A DNA stretch of 64,000 nucleotides from Luteibacter sp. UNCMF331Sha3.1 (GCF_900109915.1 NZ_FOBU01000001.1:1635004-1699003), one strand, 5' to 3'; positions 8,714 to 18,326 are shown, counted from the stretch's first letter. The notes: generated from the letters alone by a model not told the origin. Numbers and translations are program-made.

Positions 8714-8802
8714 AGTGTTCAGTCTCGGTAGGCAGTACGCCTTCAGTGTTCAGTAAATGCAGCGCCTAAGCTAGGTGTGCCAACGCTGCGAGGGTGAACA
8801 CT
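8714..8802. repeat. Island-end repeats, putative recombinase binding sites (att)
   Basis: AGTGTTCAGT occurs twice in direct orientation (8714-8723 and 8745-8754, spaced by 31 bp) and AGTGTTCA once inverted (8795-8802). All lie between the first recombinase gene and the break point in the radical SAM gene. A related GTGTTCG lies just inside the target gene (8820-8826). Repeats spaced about three helical turns next to an integrase gene are typical arm- or core-type sites; their use here is inferred. Confidence 0.55.
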
Positions 8803-9059
8803 CAAAGGAAGGTCATACCGTGTTCGCACCCGCGATAGGGGTTCGTGGCGTGGTCGAATCCGATATCCGGTGAGTCGTTGCGGGTGATGACGCTGCGGGC
8901 GAGTTCCTCGCGCACCTCGGTGACGGGCCGACGGTCGTCGTCTTCGCGGTGCCAGCCATCGTCCTCGGTCTGGTGACGCGTCGGCTCGAACCGGCCTTCG
9001 GGATTGGAGGCGGCACCGCGGCCTTTGTGGAGGCGGGTCATGGGGATGGCGTCGGACAT
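8802..9059 (-). pseudogene. 5' fragment of PA0069-family radical SAM gene, interrupted by the island
   Basis: From the ATG at 9059 the frame reads a highly conserved N-terminus ([24 protein letters not shown], then [20 protein letters not shown] and NPYRGCEHG) that I recognise as the PA0069 family of radical SAM proteins. In intact members GCEHG is followed by C-x-Y-C, completing the CxxxCxxC iron-sulfur motif. Here it is followed by MTFL and a stop from island DNA, so only the first cluster cysteine remains. The rest of the gene should lie beyond the other island end, left of the window. The fragment is probably non-functional. Confidence 0.85.
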
Positions 9060-9202
9060 CGTACAAATGTACGTCACGACGGTCTCAGATGTCGCGATAC
9101 GAATAGGGATCGAGCGGAAGACGGGACGGCCATTTGTATCGTGCGGCGCGCGGAGGGACACCCCGGTGCGTCGGCTGCATAGCCGTGCATCCGGGTTCTC
9201 TT

Positions 9203-9997
9203 TTAACCGTCACTCAGCCGGTCGAGCCGAAGGCGCTGACGCTCGTCGGTCAGCCGGCCCAGTACGAGGCGCACCGAGAGGATGGCGGCCAGCCCGCTGC
9301 CGCCGGCCAGGAGCAACATCAGCACGATCTGGTAGGTCGCGGCCTGCAGCGGATCCATGCCCGCAAGCACCTGGCCGGTCATGATGCCTGGCATCGTGAT
9401 GATGCCAGCCGCGCTCATCTGATTGACGAGCGGCACCATCGCACGGCGCACGGCACGTCGTTGAAGCTCGCCGGTCGCCGTGCGAAACGTATGTCCCAGC
9501 AGCAGACGAGCCTCGATCGCGGGCGCGTCCTGCGTCACGGATTCGAGCACGCCGGTCATGCCGATGCTTACGGCGTTGAGCACGTTGCCAAGAAGAATGC
9601 CCACGACGGGAATGACGAACTGCGGTGGCCAGCCGGCGCCGGCGGGCAGCAGGCAGACGAGCGCGAACAGGCAGGTGAGAAGGGAGGGTGCGGCGACGCT
9701 GGTCAGGCTGGCGACGAAATGGCCGCGATGCAGGCGCTGCCTTGGTCGCGCCGCGGCTTCGCGTGCCGCGGCCAGGGTCATGGCGAGCACCAGCGTCGCG
9801 GTCAGCCACGCGGCGTCCACGGCGAACACAGTGCGCAGGATGAACCCCAGCGCGACGAGCTGCACGACCATCCGCAACGACGCGATCGCCAGGGCCCGAT
9901 GCATCTGCAGCCGCATCATGATGGACAGCATGGCGTCCAGCACCACGACGACGGCGGCTATGGCGATATCGCCTGCGTGGAGCGGCAGCGCGTTCAT
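9203..9997 (-). CDS. fetB: ABC exporter permease, FetB/YbbM family
   Basis: A 264-residue integral membrane protein beginning [20 protein letters not shown], with about six to seven hydrophobic spans. It carries the family-typical cytoplasmic stretch [19 protein letters not shown] and the loop [22 protein letters not shown]. YbbM/FetB proteins pair with an ATPase to export iron or protect against oxidative stress in Escherichia coli. The ATG at 9997 overlaps the ATPase stop (ATGA), so the two form a translationally coupled pair. Substrate here is inferred from the family only. Confidence 0.85.
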   Translation of the reverse strand: MNALPLHAGDIAIAAVVVVLDAMLSIMMRLQMHRALAIASLRMVVQLVALGFILRTVFAVDAAWLTATLVLAMTLAAAREAAARPRQRLHRGHFVASLTSVAAPSLLTCLFALVCLLPAGAGWPPQFVIPVVGILLGNVLNAVSIGMTGVLESVTQDAPAIEARLLLGHTFRTATGELQRRAVRRAMVPLVNQMSAAGIITMPGIMTGQVLAGMDPLQAATYQIVLMLLLAGGSGLAAILSVRLVLGRLTDERQRLRLDRLSDG

Positions 9998-10680
9998 GCC
10001 GTTCGGAGGGTTCCGTCTTCGATTCGATGGATCGTGCTGGCGAGCCGCGCGGCCTGCACCGGATCGTGGGTGACGATCAGCATCGCCGTACCTCCGCGCT
10101 GGACGTCTTTCAGGCAGCCTTCCACAGCCAGCGCGGCATCGGCGTCCAGGCCGCTGGTCGGCTCGTCGAGGAGGAGGACGTCGGGTTTTGCCACGAGTGC
10201 CCGCACCAGGGCCAGGCGTTGACGCTCGCCGGTGGAGAGCCCGACGATGTTCCGCTCGAGGATGTCTTCCGGCAACCGCATGGCGACGCAGAGGCGCGAT
10301 GCTTCGGCGAGCGCCTCGTCCGGAAAATGCGCGGCGACCGTGGATGCCCACCAACCCGACACGGCGGGAACGAGCATGACGCGGCGGCGCCACTCCGGTG
10401 CGGCGTAGGTCTCGCGCGCCTTTCCGTCCAGCACGACATGGCCGCTTCCGGGGTCGAGATCCACCACCTGGCGCAGGAGCAATGTCTTCCCGGCGCCAGA
10501 GGGTCCCATCAACGCCACACAACCACCCGGAGCAAGAGCGAACGACACCGGGCCAATCCGCGCGCCACTCAGCTCCTCGACGATCAGTCCCTGTGCCCTC
10601 TCGTATCGGCTTCGCGGCGAAGGAGACGACAGAGAGCTGGAGAGCGACATGCATGCGTTTCCAGAGGCGGCTTCTTCCAT
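9994..10680 (-). CDS. fetA: ABC exporter ATP-binding protein, FetA/YbbL family
   Basis: A 228-residue nucleotide-binding subunit with Walker A GPSGAGKT, signature LSTGERQRLALVRAL, Walker B VLLLDEPTSGLD and switch His in IVTHD. It would drive export by the permease encoded directly downstream. I use the ATG at 10680; an ATG at 10650 (MSLSSS) is an alternative, since the first 30 residues are low-complexity and not conserved in the family. It diverges from the glycosyltransferase at 10892 across a 211-bp gap that should hold both promoters. Confidence 0.85.
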   Translation of the reverse strand: MEEAASGNACMSLSSSLSSPSPRSRYERAQGLIVEELSGARIGPVSFALAPGGCVALMGPSGAGKTLLLRQVVDLDPGSGHVVLDGKARETYAAPEWRRRVMLVPAVSGWWASTVAAHFPDEALAEASRLCVAMRLPEDILERNIVGLSTGERQRLALVRALVAKPDVLLLDEPTSGLDADAALAVEGCLKDVQRGGTAMLIVTHDPVQAARLASTIHRIEDGTLRTA

Positions 10681-10891
10681 AGTGAACCGTCTGCCTTAGC
10701 TCTTCCTTGCGTCGAGGTGAACGGGCCGTTGGCGCGGCGGAATAGTGCCATGCGCGACATGCTTTCGTGGTTTGCAATCTTGCCCGACTCTGAACGGAGA
10801 GCGCGGGCGGTATCTCGTCGACAGCTTACCCTAAGGTTACGGCGGCATCGTACGCGTACTCCCGGGCCATCCGGTCGACCGTTGAAGAGCC

Positions 10892-11995
10892 ATGTCGAAA
10901 GCACACGTCACTGCGCGTCCCTCTGTCGCGACCGCCACACGCCAGCCGAACCATCATCGTGTCCAGCAGCTCCGGCGCAGGATCGTGGCGTGGCTGATCG
11001 GCAAGGTCTTCCCATCCGCCCCGAACGAGGTGAGCGAGGGTACGCTCCCGCACACGGGAATCCAGCGTGTACTGGTGTGCCGCCCCAATCACCGCCTCGG
11101 TAACACCGTCCTGACGACACCGCTCATCGCCGAACTCGAGCGATGGTATCCAGGGGCGGAGGTCGACGTCCTGAGTGCCGGCCCCGCAGCGTCGAGCGTG
11201 TATGGCGCCTATGCCGCGATGGGGGAGATCTACGCGCTCGACCGTCGGGCCATTCGTCATCCGTGGGCCACGTGGCGAACCCTTGGCGCGTTGCGCACGA
11301 AACGATACGACCTCGTCATCGATGCGGCGTCGGGCTCCTCGTCGGGGCGCCTGGTGACGGCGATGGTCCGTGCGCGCTTTCGCGTCGGCGTCGGGTCGAC
11401 GGCCCATGGCGCACCCATGCATCTGGCCGCGCGACCGGTGCACGCGTTGCGACGCGCGCTCGGTGTTCCAATGGGGACGACGGTTCCCTCGCTCGACCTG
11501 CGCCTGTCGGAGACCGAGCGTGCCAGTGGCCGCGCCACCCTGAATCGCGTTCTGAAGGTGCAGGCGACGAGCGACGCCCGCGTCCTGGCCATCTTTCCGA
11601 ACGCGACCGGTGCCAAGCGCTACGACCAGACGTGGTGGACGACGTTCCTTGCGGAACTGGATCGCGCCGCCGGGCCGTTTCGTATCGTCGAACTCGTCGC
11701 GGCCGATGGAGCGTCCCGCGTCGGCAACCTGTATCCGACGTATTTCACCAGTGACCCGCGCAAACTGGCGTCCTTCATCGACGCGGCCGGCCTTTACGTG
11801 AGCGCGGACTGCGGAGTCATGCACCTGGCCGCCGCCACGACGGCGCAGACGATCGGCCTGTTCGCGAAGACCGATCCATCCCGTTACGCCCCCTACGGCC
11901 CTGGCAACACCGCGCTCTGGACGGGAGACGACGGTGCCGCGACGGTGGCTCATCGTGCAGCGGGACACATCCTTCGCCGCCGTCACAGCGACTGA
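10892..11995 (+). CDS. Family 9 glycosyltransferase (heptosyltransferase-like)
   Basis: A 367-residue protein with the GT9 pattern: N-terminal Rossmann strand VLVCRPNHRLGNTVLTTPL at about residues 59-77, a second domain beginning LAIFPNATGAKRYDQTWW, and the terminal ADCGVMHLAAAT motif that binds the sugar nucleotide in ADP-heptose transferases. Such enzymes add heptose or related sugars to lipopolysaccharide core on the inner face of the cytoplasmic membrane. It stands alone, without other LPS genes nearby, so the acceptor is unknown. The ATG at 10892 follows a GAAGAG ribosome site. Confidence 0.82.
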   Translation: MSKAHVTARPSVATATRQPNHHRVQQLRRRIVAWLIGKVFPSAPNEVSEGTLPHTGIQRVLVCRPNHRLGNTVLTTPLIAELERWYPGAEVDVLSAGPAASSVYGAYAAMGEIYALDRRAIRHPWATWRTLGALRTKRYDLVIDAASGSSSGRLVTAMVRARFRVGVGSTAHGAPMHLAARPVHALRRALGVPMGTTVPSLDLRLSETERASGRATLNRVLKVQATSDARVLAIFPNATGAKRYDQTWWTTFLAELDRAAGPFRIVELVAADGASRVGNLYPTYFTSDPRKLASFIDAAGLYVSADCGVMHLAAATTAQTIGLFAKTDPSRYAPYGPGNTALWTGDDGAATVAHRAAGHILRRRHSD

Positions 11996-12131
11996 GGTCG
12001 TGCCCGGATTCTGCGACACGGGTCACGATCGGCGCTGCTTCGTCCCATTTACCACCGAAGCGGACAAGGCAGGACGCGGACCGAATGGTCCAATTCGGGG
12101 TGTTCCCAACCCAAACCAAGGAGGTCCACCC

Positions 12132-12905
12132 ATGTCTCGTTCCCTTCTCCGTGCCGCGCTCGTCGCCGCGATGGCCGTGAGCCCGGCCGCGTTCGCCGCC
12201 GACAAGCCGACCATCGTCCTGGTCCACGGCGCATTCGCGGACGGTTCCAGCTGGAATGGCGTCGTCCAGCAGCTGCAGAAGGACGGTTACGCCGTCGTCG
12301 CGCCCGCCAACCCGCTGCGCAGTGTGAAAACCGACGCCGCCTACGTCGCGGACGTGGTCAAGAGCATCAGCGGCCCGGTCGTCCTGGTCGGTCACTCGTA
12401 CGGTGGTGCGGTCATCAGCGAGGCCGCCGAAGGCGTGGCGAACATCAAGTCGCTGGTCTACGTTGCGGCGTTCTCGCCGGAGATCGGTGAGTCCTCGGCT
12501 TCGCTTTCGGGCAAGTTCCCGGGCAGCACCCTGGGCCCGACGCTCGCGCCGCCGATCCCGCTGTCGGACGGCAACAAGGATCTCCTGGTCGCCCAGGACA
12601 AGTTCCCGGAACAGTTTGCGGGCGACGTGCCGCGCAAGGAGGCCGTGATCATGGCCGCCGAACAGCGGCCCATCACGGAGGCGGCGCTCAACGAAAAGGA
12701 AACGGCCGCCGCTTGGAAGCACATCCCGTCGTGGCACATCTACGGCTCGAAGGACAAGAACATCCCGCCCGCGTCGATGAAGTTCATGGCGGAACGCGCG
12801 AAGTCGAAGCAGACCGTCGTGGTCGACGGCGCATCGCACGTCGTGATGATCTCGCATCCGGACCAGGTGGCGAAGATCATCGAAGCGGCGGCCGAAGCGA
12901 AGTAA
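12132..12905 (+). CDS. Exported alpha/beta hydrolase
   Basis: A 257-residue protein with a clear signal peptide (MSRSLLRAALVAAMAVSPA, cleavage after AFA), so it acts in the periplasm or outside. The fold is marked by IVLVHGAFADGSSWNGV (oxyanion HG) and the nucleophile elbow GHSYGGAV; the catalytic His is probably in GASHVVMISH near the end, and the acid in YGSKDKNIPP. This resembles the family often annotated as alpha/beta hydrolases of the EstC/pyrethroid-hydrolase type. A strong AAGGAGG site precedes the ATG at 12132. Substrate unknown. Confidence 0.85.
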   Translation: MSRSLLRAALVAAMAVSPAAFAADKPTIVLVHGAFADGSSWNGVVQQLQKDGYAVVAPANPLRSVKTDAAYVADVVKSISGPVVLVGHSYGGAVISEAAEGVANIKSLVYVAAFSPEIGESSASLSGKFPGSTLGPTLAPPIPLSDGNKDLLVAQDKFPEQFAGDVPRKEAVIMAAEQRPITEAALNEKETAAAWKHIPSWHIYGSKDKNIPPASMKFMAERAKSKQTVVVDGASHVVMISHPDQVAKIIEAAAEAK

Positions 12906-13011
12906 GCATCGATTCCCCGGGGCGTTCGGTGCGTGCGGAGACCCCTGGTCGCTCGTATGTTCGGGCTGGCGAGGTGATCGCACCCACGTGGACCGAGGCC
13001 GTGACGACGAA

Positions 13012-13040
13012 GGGGGCGGACGATCGTATCGTCCGCCCCC
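13012..13040. terminator. Bidirectional terminator between hydrolase and MFS gene
   Basis: A perfect 13-bp stem (GGGGGCGGACGAT / ATCGTCCGCCCCC) with a CGT loop, followed on the plus strand by TTTCTTTC. It lies between the converging ends of the hydrolase and the MFS transporter. Confidence 0.8.
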
Positions 13041-13046
13041 TTTCTT

Positions 13047-14711
13047 TCAGTCCTGGATCGGGACGTCTTTCGTCTCTTTCAGGAAGAAGAGGCCGACGAG
13101 GAACGTCATGACCGCTACGATCACCGGATACCAGAGCCCGTAATAGATGTCGCCCTTCCACGCCACGAGCATGAAGCCGATGGTCGGAACGAAGCCGCCG
13201 AACCAGCCATTGCCGATGTGGTACGGAAGGCTCATCGACGTATAGCGGATGCGCGTGGGGAACATCTCCACCAGCCATGCCGCGATCGGGCCATAGACCA
13301 TGGTGACGTACAGCACGAGGATCGCGAGGAGCAGCACCAGCATCGGATAGTTCGCCTGCGAGGGGTCGGCCTTTTCGGGATAACCCGCCGCCTTCACCTG
13401 CGCGGCGACCTTCGCCGTGAATGCCTTGTTCTGAGCCGTGAACGTCGCCTTGTCGAGCTGACCGCCCTCGAACGAGTCGATGATCTCGTCGCCGATCTTC
13501 ACCGTCGCGAGCGCACCAGCCGGTGCGTCGGCATTGGTGTACGGGATGCCCTTCTTGGCCAGCACGCTCTTGGCGACGTCGCACGAGCTGGTGAAGGTCT
13601 TCTTGCCCACCGGATCGAACTGGAACGAGCACGCATTCGGATCCGCGGTGACGACGACCGGGGACGATGCCGCGGCCGCTTCGACGGCGGGATTGCCGAA
13701 GTGGGTGAGCCCCTTGAAGATCGGGAACATCGTCAGCGCGGCGATCAGGCAGCCTGCGAGCACGATCGTCTTGCGGCCGATCTTGTCCGACAACCACCCG
13801 AAGAACACGAAGAACGGCGTTCCGATGAGCAGCGCGCCGGCGATGAGCAGGTTGGCCGTCGTGCCGTCGATCTTCAGGCTCTGCGTCAGGAAGTACAGCG
13901 AGTAGAACTGGCCCGTGTACCAGACCACCGCCTGGCCCGCCGTGGCGCCGAGGAGCGCGAGGATCACGAGTTTCAGGTTCTTCCACTGGCCGAAGGCCTC
14001 CGTCAGCGGCGCCTTCGACTGCTTGCCTTCGGCCTTCATCTGCTTGAAGACCGGCGACTCCTGCAACTGCATGCGGATGTAGACCGACACACCGACGAGC
14101 ACGGCCGAGATCAGGAACGGAATGCGCCAGCCCCATGCTTCGAACGCCTCGGTGCCAAGGCCCAGGCGCGTGCCCAGGATCACCAGCAGCGAGAGGAAGA
14201 GGCCGAACGTCGCCGTGATCTGGATGAAGCTGGTGTACAGACCACGCTTGCCCTGCGGTGCATGTTCGGCAACGTAGGTCGCGGCGCCGCCGTATTCACC
14301 GCCCAGCGCGAGGCCCTGCAGCAGTCGCAGCAGGATGAGCAACACGGGCGCGAGCACACCCATCGTCGAATACCCGGGCAGCACGCCGACGAGGAACGTC
14401 GAGGTACCCATGATCACGATCGTGATGAGGAACGTGTACTTGCGTCCGATGAGATCGCCGACGCGACCGAACACGATCGCGCCGAACGGTCGCACCGCGA
14501 AACCGGCGGCGAAGGCGAGCAGCGCGAAGATGAACTGGCTCGTCTCGTTGAGGCCGGTGAAGAACTGCTTGCCGATGATCGCGGCGAGCGAGCCGTAGAG
14601 GTAGAAGTCGTACCATTCGAACACCGTGCCCAGGCTGGACGCGAAGATGACGCGCCGGTGGCCCGTGCCGATGTTGCCGTCGGCGCGGAGGCCGTCTGCG
14701 GTGGTTGCCAT
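13047..14711 (-). CDS. MFS transporter, metabolite:H+ symporter (MHS) family
   Basis: A 554-residue twelve-span transporter. The N-terminus has the MHS hallmark TVFEWYDFYLYG, then GFAVRPFGAIVFGRVGDLIGRK (loop 2-3) and LQGLALGGEYGGAATYVAEHAP. It is longer than usual because of an extra soluble segment at about residues 345-450 between membrane spans, containing two cysteines, probably periplasmic. The gene follows the porin by 12 bp, so the pair likely forms an outer-plus-inner-membrane uptake route. Beside acetyl-CoA synthetase and its regulators, a small carboxylate is the likely substrate; that is inference from context. Confidence 0.85.
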   Translation of the reverse strand: MATTADGLRADGNIGTGHRRVIFASSLGTVFEWYDFYLYGSLAAIIGKQFFTGLNETSQFIFALLAFAAGFAVRPFGAIVFGRVGDLIGRKYTFLITIVIMGTSTFLVGVLPGYSTMGVLAPVLLILLRLLQGLALGGEYGGAATYVAEHAPQGKRGLYTSFIQITATFGLFLSLLVILGTRLGLGTEAFEAWGWRIPFLISAVLVGVSVYIRMQLQESPVFKQMKAEGKQSKAPLTEAFGQWKNLKLVILALLGATAGQAVVWYTGQFYSLYFLTQSLKIDGTTANLLIAGALLIGTPFFVFFGWLSDKIGRKTIVLAGCLIAALTMFPIFKGLTHFGNPAVEAAAASSPVVVTADPNACSFQFDPVGKKTFTSSCDVAKSVLAKKGIPYTNADAPAGALATVKIGDEIIDSFEGGQLDKATFTAQNKAFTAKVAAQVKAAGYPEKADPSQANYPMLVLLLAILVLYVTMVYGPIAAWLVEMFPTRIRYTSMSLPYHIGNGWFGGFVPTIGFMLVAWKGDIYYGLWYPVIVAVMTFLVGLFFLKETKDVPIQD

Positions 14712-14723
14712 GAAAACTCTCCG

Positions 14724-16196
14724 TCAGAACTTGTAGAGCGCGTTGAGGGTGTACTCGTTGCCGGAGGTCCTCTGGCGGCCGAGACCGTTGGTGGTCGTCG
14801 AATTGAGCTTCGAATGGATCACTTCGCCGCTGAAGTCGAAGGCACCGACGCTGTACTGCAGGCTCAGCGCCTGCTGGCGGTTCTTCAGCAAGCCGGCCGT
14901 GTTCGGTGCGCGCCAGCGCAACACGTCGCCTTCGTCGAGCTTGCTGGCGGCGACGAAACCGAACACCGTCCAGTGCTTGTCGAACTTGTAGCCGAGCTGC
15001 AGCCAGCCGCCCTTGTCCTTGATGTCGCCGAACTGCGAAAGATCGCCGAAGATCTGGCCGATGGCGTTACCCGTGTAGACGGCGCCCTTCACGATGAAGT
15101 TGCCGGGCATCCACATGCCGCCGACCTCCACCGCCGTGCTCTTGATGTCGCTCTTGATCGGCGTGACGGTTTCCCCGTCGACACCATGCAGGTCCACGCG
15201 GCTGTAATGGCCCGCGGCGAACACCTGCCAGTTCTTGCCCTTGGCGGTGATGCGCGCCTGGATCTGCGGCTTGAAGCCCGCGTTGCCGGCGGTGAGGTAG
15301 TTGGTGGTCAGGCCCGGGCCGCTCCAGCTGCCTTCGTAGGCACCGAGGTCGAAGCGCCATTTCACACCATCGGAGCCGTGGTTGAGCTCCTGCATCCACA
15401 CGATGCCCGGATAGCGCCAGCCGATCAGGCCGGTGCCGTAACCAAGCGGGAACGCGATGTGCGACAGCGACTGCGGCACGTAGTCGAGCGGGAACAGCAG
15501 CTGCCACATCTGACCGATGCGGAACGTGGTGCCCGTGTCGACGTTGGTGATGTCCATGTACGCCTGGCGCAGGCGCTGCGCTGGCTGCTGCTGGCTGTAC
15601 GCGCCCGTGCCGTTGAATCCGCCGAAGAAGTCCATCTCGATGCGGCCGGAACCAGCCCAGCTCTCGTTGAACTTGCCGCCGGTGAAGTCGAGCCAGAAGC
15701 GCGTGTTGCGCACGTCGACGCCGGTGATGGAGTTGGCGCGGCCCGTCGGGCCCGGTAGCGGGTACTCGGCGTTCTGGCCGTTGCCGTACTGGTAATTGGC
15801 GTCCTGCTTGAAGCCGCTGACGTTGATGAAGCCATGCAGCGCCACCGAGACGCCCGGCGCCGAGCTGAAGGTCGGCTTGGCGGGCACGGCGGCGACGGTC
15901 TTCTCGACCTTGGCCACCTTCTCATCCGTTTGCTGTACCTGCGTCTGCGCGGCCTGCGCCGTGGCCGTGGCCTGCGTCGTGGCGGCCTTCTGCTCCTGGA
16001 TCATCGCCTTGAGCTCGGCGAGCTGCTGCTCGAGCTGGTTGACCCGGGATTCGAGTTCGGCCTCGCGGCTGGCGGATTTCTTCGACTTCGACTGCGCGTG
16101 GGCCACGTCCGGCAATGCGGCCATCGGCAGCATGAGGGCACAGGCGACACTGAGGGCGATGGCCTTGCGGCCACCGGATCGGATCGTCTTCATCAT
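14724..16196 (-). CDS. DcaP-like trimeric outer-membrane porin
   Basis: A 490-residue exported protein. The start at 16196 (ATGATG after GGGGAG) gives a signal peptide ending AHA. Next comes a coiled coil at about residues 45-105 (ESRVNQLEQQLAELKAMIQ and a Gln/Thr/Ala-rich run), then a beta-barrel beginning VALHGFINVSGFKQDA and ending in aromatic YTLNALYKF, the C-terminal Phe typical of barrels. A coiled coil followed by a barrel is the DcaP family plan, porins for dicarboxylates and other anionic solutes. It is first in an operon with the MFS symporter and divergent from acs. Confidence 0.8.
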   Translation of the reverse strand: MMKTIRSGGRKAIALSVACALMLPMAALPDVAHAQSKSKKSASREAELESRVNQLEQQLAELKAMIQEQKAATTQATATAQAAQTQVQQTDEKVAKVEKTVAAVPAKPTFSSAPGVSVALHGFINVSGFKQDANYQYGNGQNAEYPLPGPTGRANSITGVDVRNTRFWLDFTGGKFNESWAGSGRIEMDFFGGFNGTGAYSQQQPAQRLRQAYMDITNVDTGTTFRIGQMWQLLFPLDYVPQSLSHIAFPLGYGTGLIGWRYPGIVWMQELNHGSDGVKWRFDLGAYEGSWSGPGLTTNYLTAGNAGFKPQIQARITAKGKNWQVFAAGHYSRVDLHGVDGETVTPIKSDIKSTAVEVGGMWMPGNFIVKGAVYTGNAIGQIFGDLSQFGDIKDKGGWLQLGYKFDKHWTVFGFVAASKLDEGDVLRWRAPNTAGLLKNRQQALSLQYSVGAFDFSGEVIHSKLNSTTTNGLGRQRTSGNEYTLNALYKF

Positions 16197-16382
16197 GGTC
16201 TCCCCAACCATTGGCGGGTCGAGCATGTGACACGTCCGTTGGTCGTGCCATTCGCCAAAGGTCGAACCTCGACCAAAGTCGTAGCGGTATCGCAGCTTTA
16301 TGTTGCGTCGCGACGCTAAACTTCGGCCATAGCCCGACGCACCCATTCGGTATCGCCGAAGCAACGTATCGCAGGAGCCAGC
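16197..16382. promoter_or_regulatory. Divergent promoter region, porin/MFS versus acs
   Basis: This 186-bp gap must drive both the porin-MFS operon and acs-crbR. It contains a perfect 6-bp inverted repeat with 3-bp spacer, GGTCGA-ACC-TCGACC (16260-16274), a candidate site for the response regulator encoded downstream of acs. I see no certain promoter hexamers. Confidence 0.4.
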
Positions 16383-18323
16383 ATGTCCGATCTACACCCG
16401 GTCGATCCGGCCTTCGCCGCCAAGGCACGTGTCCGGAAAGACGACTACCAGTCGATGTACGCGCGTTCCGTCCAGGATCCGGAAGGTTTCTGGAAGGAGA
16501 TGAGCGAGCGGGTGGACTGGATCGAGCCCCCGACGAAGATCAAGAACGTCTCGTTCGACCCGGACGACCTGCACATCCGCTGGTTCGAGGACGGCAAGCT
16601 CAATGTCGCCGCGAACTGCCTGGACCGCCATCTGGCGCAGCGCGGCGACAAGACCGCCATCATCTTCGAAGGCGACGACCCGGGCGAGTCGCGCACGCTG
16701 ACCTATCGCGAACTGCACACCGAGGTCTGCAAGTTCGCCAATACGCTGAAGAACCTTGGCATCGTCAAGGGCGATCGCGTGGTGATCTACCTGCCGATGA
16801 TTCCCGAGGCCGCGGTCGCCATGCTGGCCTGCGCGCGGATCGGCGCGATCCATTCCGTGGTGTTCGGTGGCTTCTCGCCGGACTCGCTGGCCAGCCGCAT
16901 CGGCGATTCGAAGGCCAAGCTCATCGTGACAGCCGACGAAGGCCTCCGCGGTGGCAAGAAGATTCCGCTGAAGGCCAACGTGGACGAGTCGCTGAGCCGG
17001 CCGAACACGAACAGCGTCGAGACGGTGATCGTCGTGCGCCGCACGGGCGGCGCCATCCAGTTCCAGTCGCCGCGCGATCGCTGGTACCACTCGCTGATGG
17101 AGGGGCAGTCCGCCGACTGCGCGTTCGAGCCGATGGGTGCCGAGGATCCGTTGTTCACGCTCTACACCTCCGGTTCGACGGGCCAGCCCAAGGGCGTGCT
17201 ACACACGAGCGGCGGCTATCTCGTCTATACCAGCCTCACGCACGAGCTGGCGTTCGACCTGCGCGAGGACGACATCTACTGGTGCACGGCCGACGTGGGC
17301 TGGATCACGGGGCACAGCTACGTGGTGTACGGTCCGCTGGCGAACGGCTCGACCGTCGTCATGTTCGATGGCGTGCCCAACTATCCGGATTTCAGCCGTT
17401 TCTGGCAGGTGGTGGACAAGCACAAGGTGACGCTGTTCTACACCGCGCCTACGGCCATCCGCGCGCTGATGCGCGAAGGCGACGCGCCGGTGAAGAAGAC
17501 CTCGCGCAAGTCGCTGCGCGTGCTCGGCACCGTCGGCGAGCCGATCAATCCGGAAGCCTGGAACTGGTACTACCGCGTGGTGGGCGAAGAGCGCTGCCCC
17601 GTCGTCGATACCTGGTGGCAGACCGAAACGGGTGGCTTCATGATCACGCCGCTCCCGGGCGCCATCGACCTGAAGCCGGGTTCGGCGACGCTGCCGTTCT
17701 TCGGCATCAAGCCCGCCATCGTGGATACGGATGGGAAGCCGCAGGAAGGCGCGTGCAGCGGCAACCTCGTCATCACGGATTCGTGGCCGGGCCAGATGCG
17801 CACGGTGTACGGCGACCACCAGCGTTTCGTCGAGACCTACTTCAAGACCTATCCGGGCAATTACTTCACCGGTGACGGCGCACGCCGCGACGAAGACGGT
17901 TATTACTGGATCACGGGCCGCGTCGACGATGTCATCAACGTCTCGGGTCACCGCATCGGCACGGCCGAAGTCGAGAGCGCGCTCGTCGCCCATCCGAAGG
18001 TCGCCGAAGCCGCGGTCGTCGGCTGCCCCCACGACATCAAGGGTCAGGGCATCTATGCGTTCGTCACCCTCAACGCGGGGGAGAGCGGCAGCGAGGAGCT
18101 GTGCAAGGAACTGATCGCGGGCGTGCGCAAGGAGATCGGCCCCATCGCTGCGCCGGATCACCTGCAGTGGGCGCCGGGATTGCCGAAGACACGGTCGGGC
18201 AAGATCATGCGCCGCATCCTGCGCAAGATCGCGGAGAACCAGCCCGACCAGCTCGGCGACGTGTCCACGCTCGCGGACCCGGGCGTGGTGAAGAATCTCG
18301 TGGAAGAACGGCTGATCAAATAA
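16383..18323 (+). CDS. acs: Acetyl-CoA synthetase
   Basis: A 646-residue AMP-forming ligase that converts acetate, ATP and CoA to acetyl-CoA via acetyl-AMP. Motifs of the ANL superfamily are present: P-loop [11 protein letters not shown], substrate pocket WWQTETGG, hinge region [17 protein letters not shown], and [15 protein letters not shown] with the catalytic Lys that is acetylated in regulated enzymes. Length is normal for Acs (about 650). The stop is 3 bp before the response regulator start, so acs and crbR are one transcript. Transcription is probably CrbR-dependent. Confidence 0.96.
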   Translation: MSDLHPVDPAFAAKARVRKDDYQSMYARSVQDPEGFWKEMSERVDWIEPPTKIKNVSFDPDDLHIRWFEDGKLNVAANCLDRHLAQRGDKTAIIFEGDDPGESRTLTYRELHTEVCKFANTLKNLGIVKGDRVVIYLPMIPEAAVAMLACARIGAIHSVVFGGFSPDSLASRIGDSKAKLIVTADEGLRGGKKIPLKANVDESLSRPNTNSVETVIVVRRTGGAIQFQSPRDRWYHSLMEGQSADCAFEPMGAEDPLFTLYTSGSTGQPKGVLHTSGGYLVYTSLTHELAFDLREDDIYWCTADVGWITGHSYVVYGPLANGSTVVMFDGVPNYPDFSRFWQVVDKHKVTLFYTAPTAIRALMREGDAPVKKTSRKSLRVLGTVGEPINPEAWNWYYRVVGEERCPVVDTWWQTETGGFMITPLPGAIDLKPGSATLPFFGIKPAIVDTDGKPQEGACSGNLVITDSWPGQMRTVYGDHQRFVETYFKTYPGNYFTGDGARRDEDGYYWITGRVDDVINVSGHRIGTAEVESALVAHPKVAEAAVVGCPHDIKGQGIYAFVTLNAGESGSEELCKELIAGVRKEIGPIAAPDHLQWAPGLPKTRSGKIMRRILRKIAENQPDQLGDVSTLADPGVVKNLVEERLIK

Positions 18324-18326
18324 GCC

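Larger units (their letters stand above)
1..8813. mobile_element. GInt/Tn554-like genomic island, right-hand part (left end outside window)
   Basis: The island is delimited on the right by the break in the radical SAM gene at about 8813-8817 and continues past the left edge. It holds three tandem tyrosine recombinases plus a small partner (3076-8656), an XRE-type regulator and four unrecognised genes. Base composition is visibly more AT-rich than the region right of 9000. Three tyrosine recombinases followed by a small protein in one overlapping operon match the ginABCD signature of GInt islands and resemble Tn554 tnpABC; assignment to GInt rather than to Tn554 or a RIT element is inference from gene number, order and size. 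Confidence 0.8.

Noticed and set aside
9061-9072. GTACAAATGTAC as a possible LexA or regulator site upstream of the radical SAM gene
   Set aside because: Only the outer four bases on each side are symmetric and it does not match LexA boxes known for this order.
13218-15758. Plus-strand open frame of about 846 codons over the MFS and porin genes
   Set aside because: It is the reverse-strand shadow of two clear minus-strand genes; its translation is Arg/Glu/Asp/His-rich low-complexity without domains.
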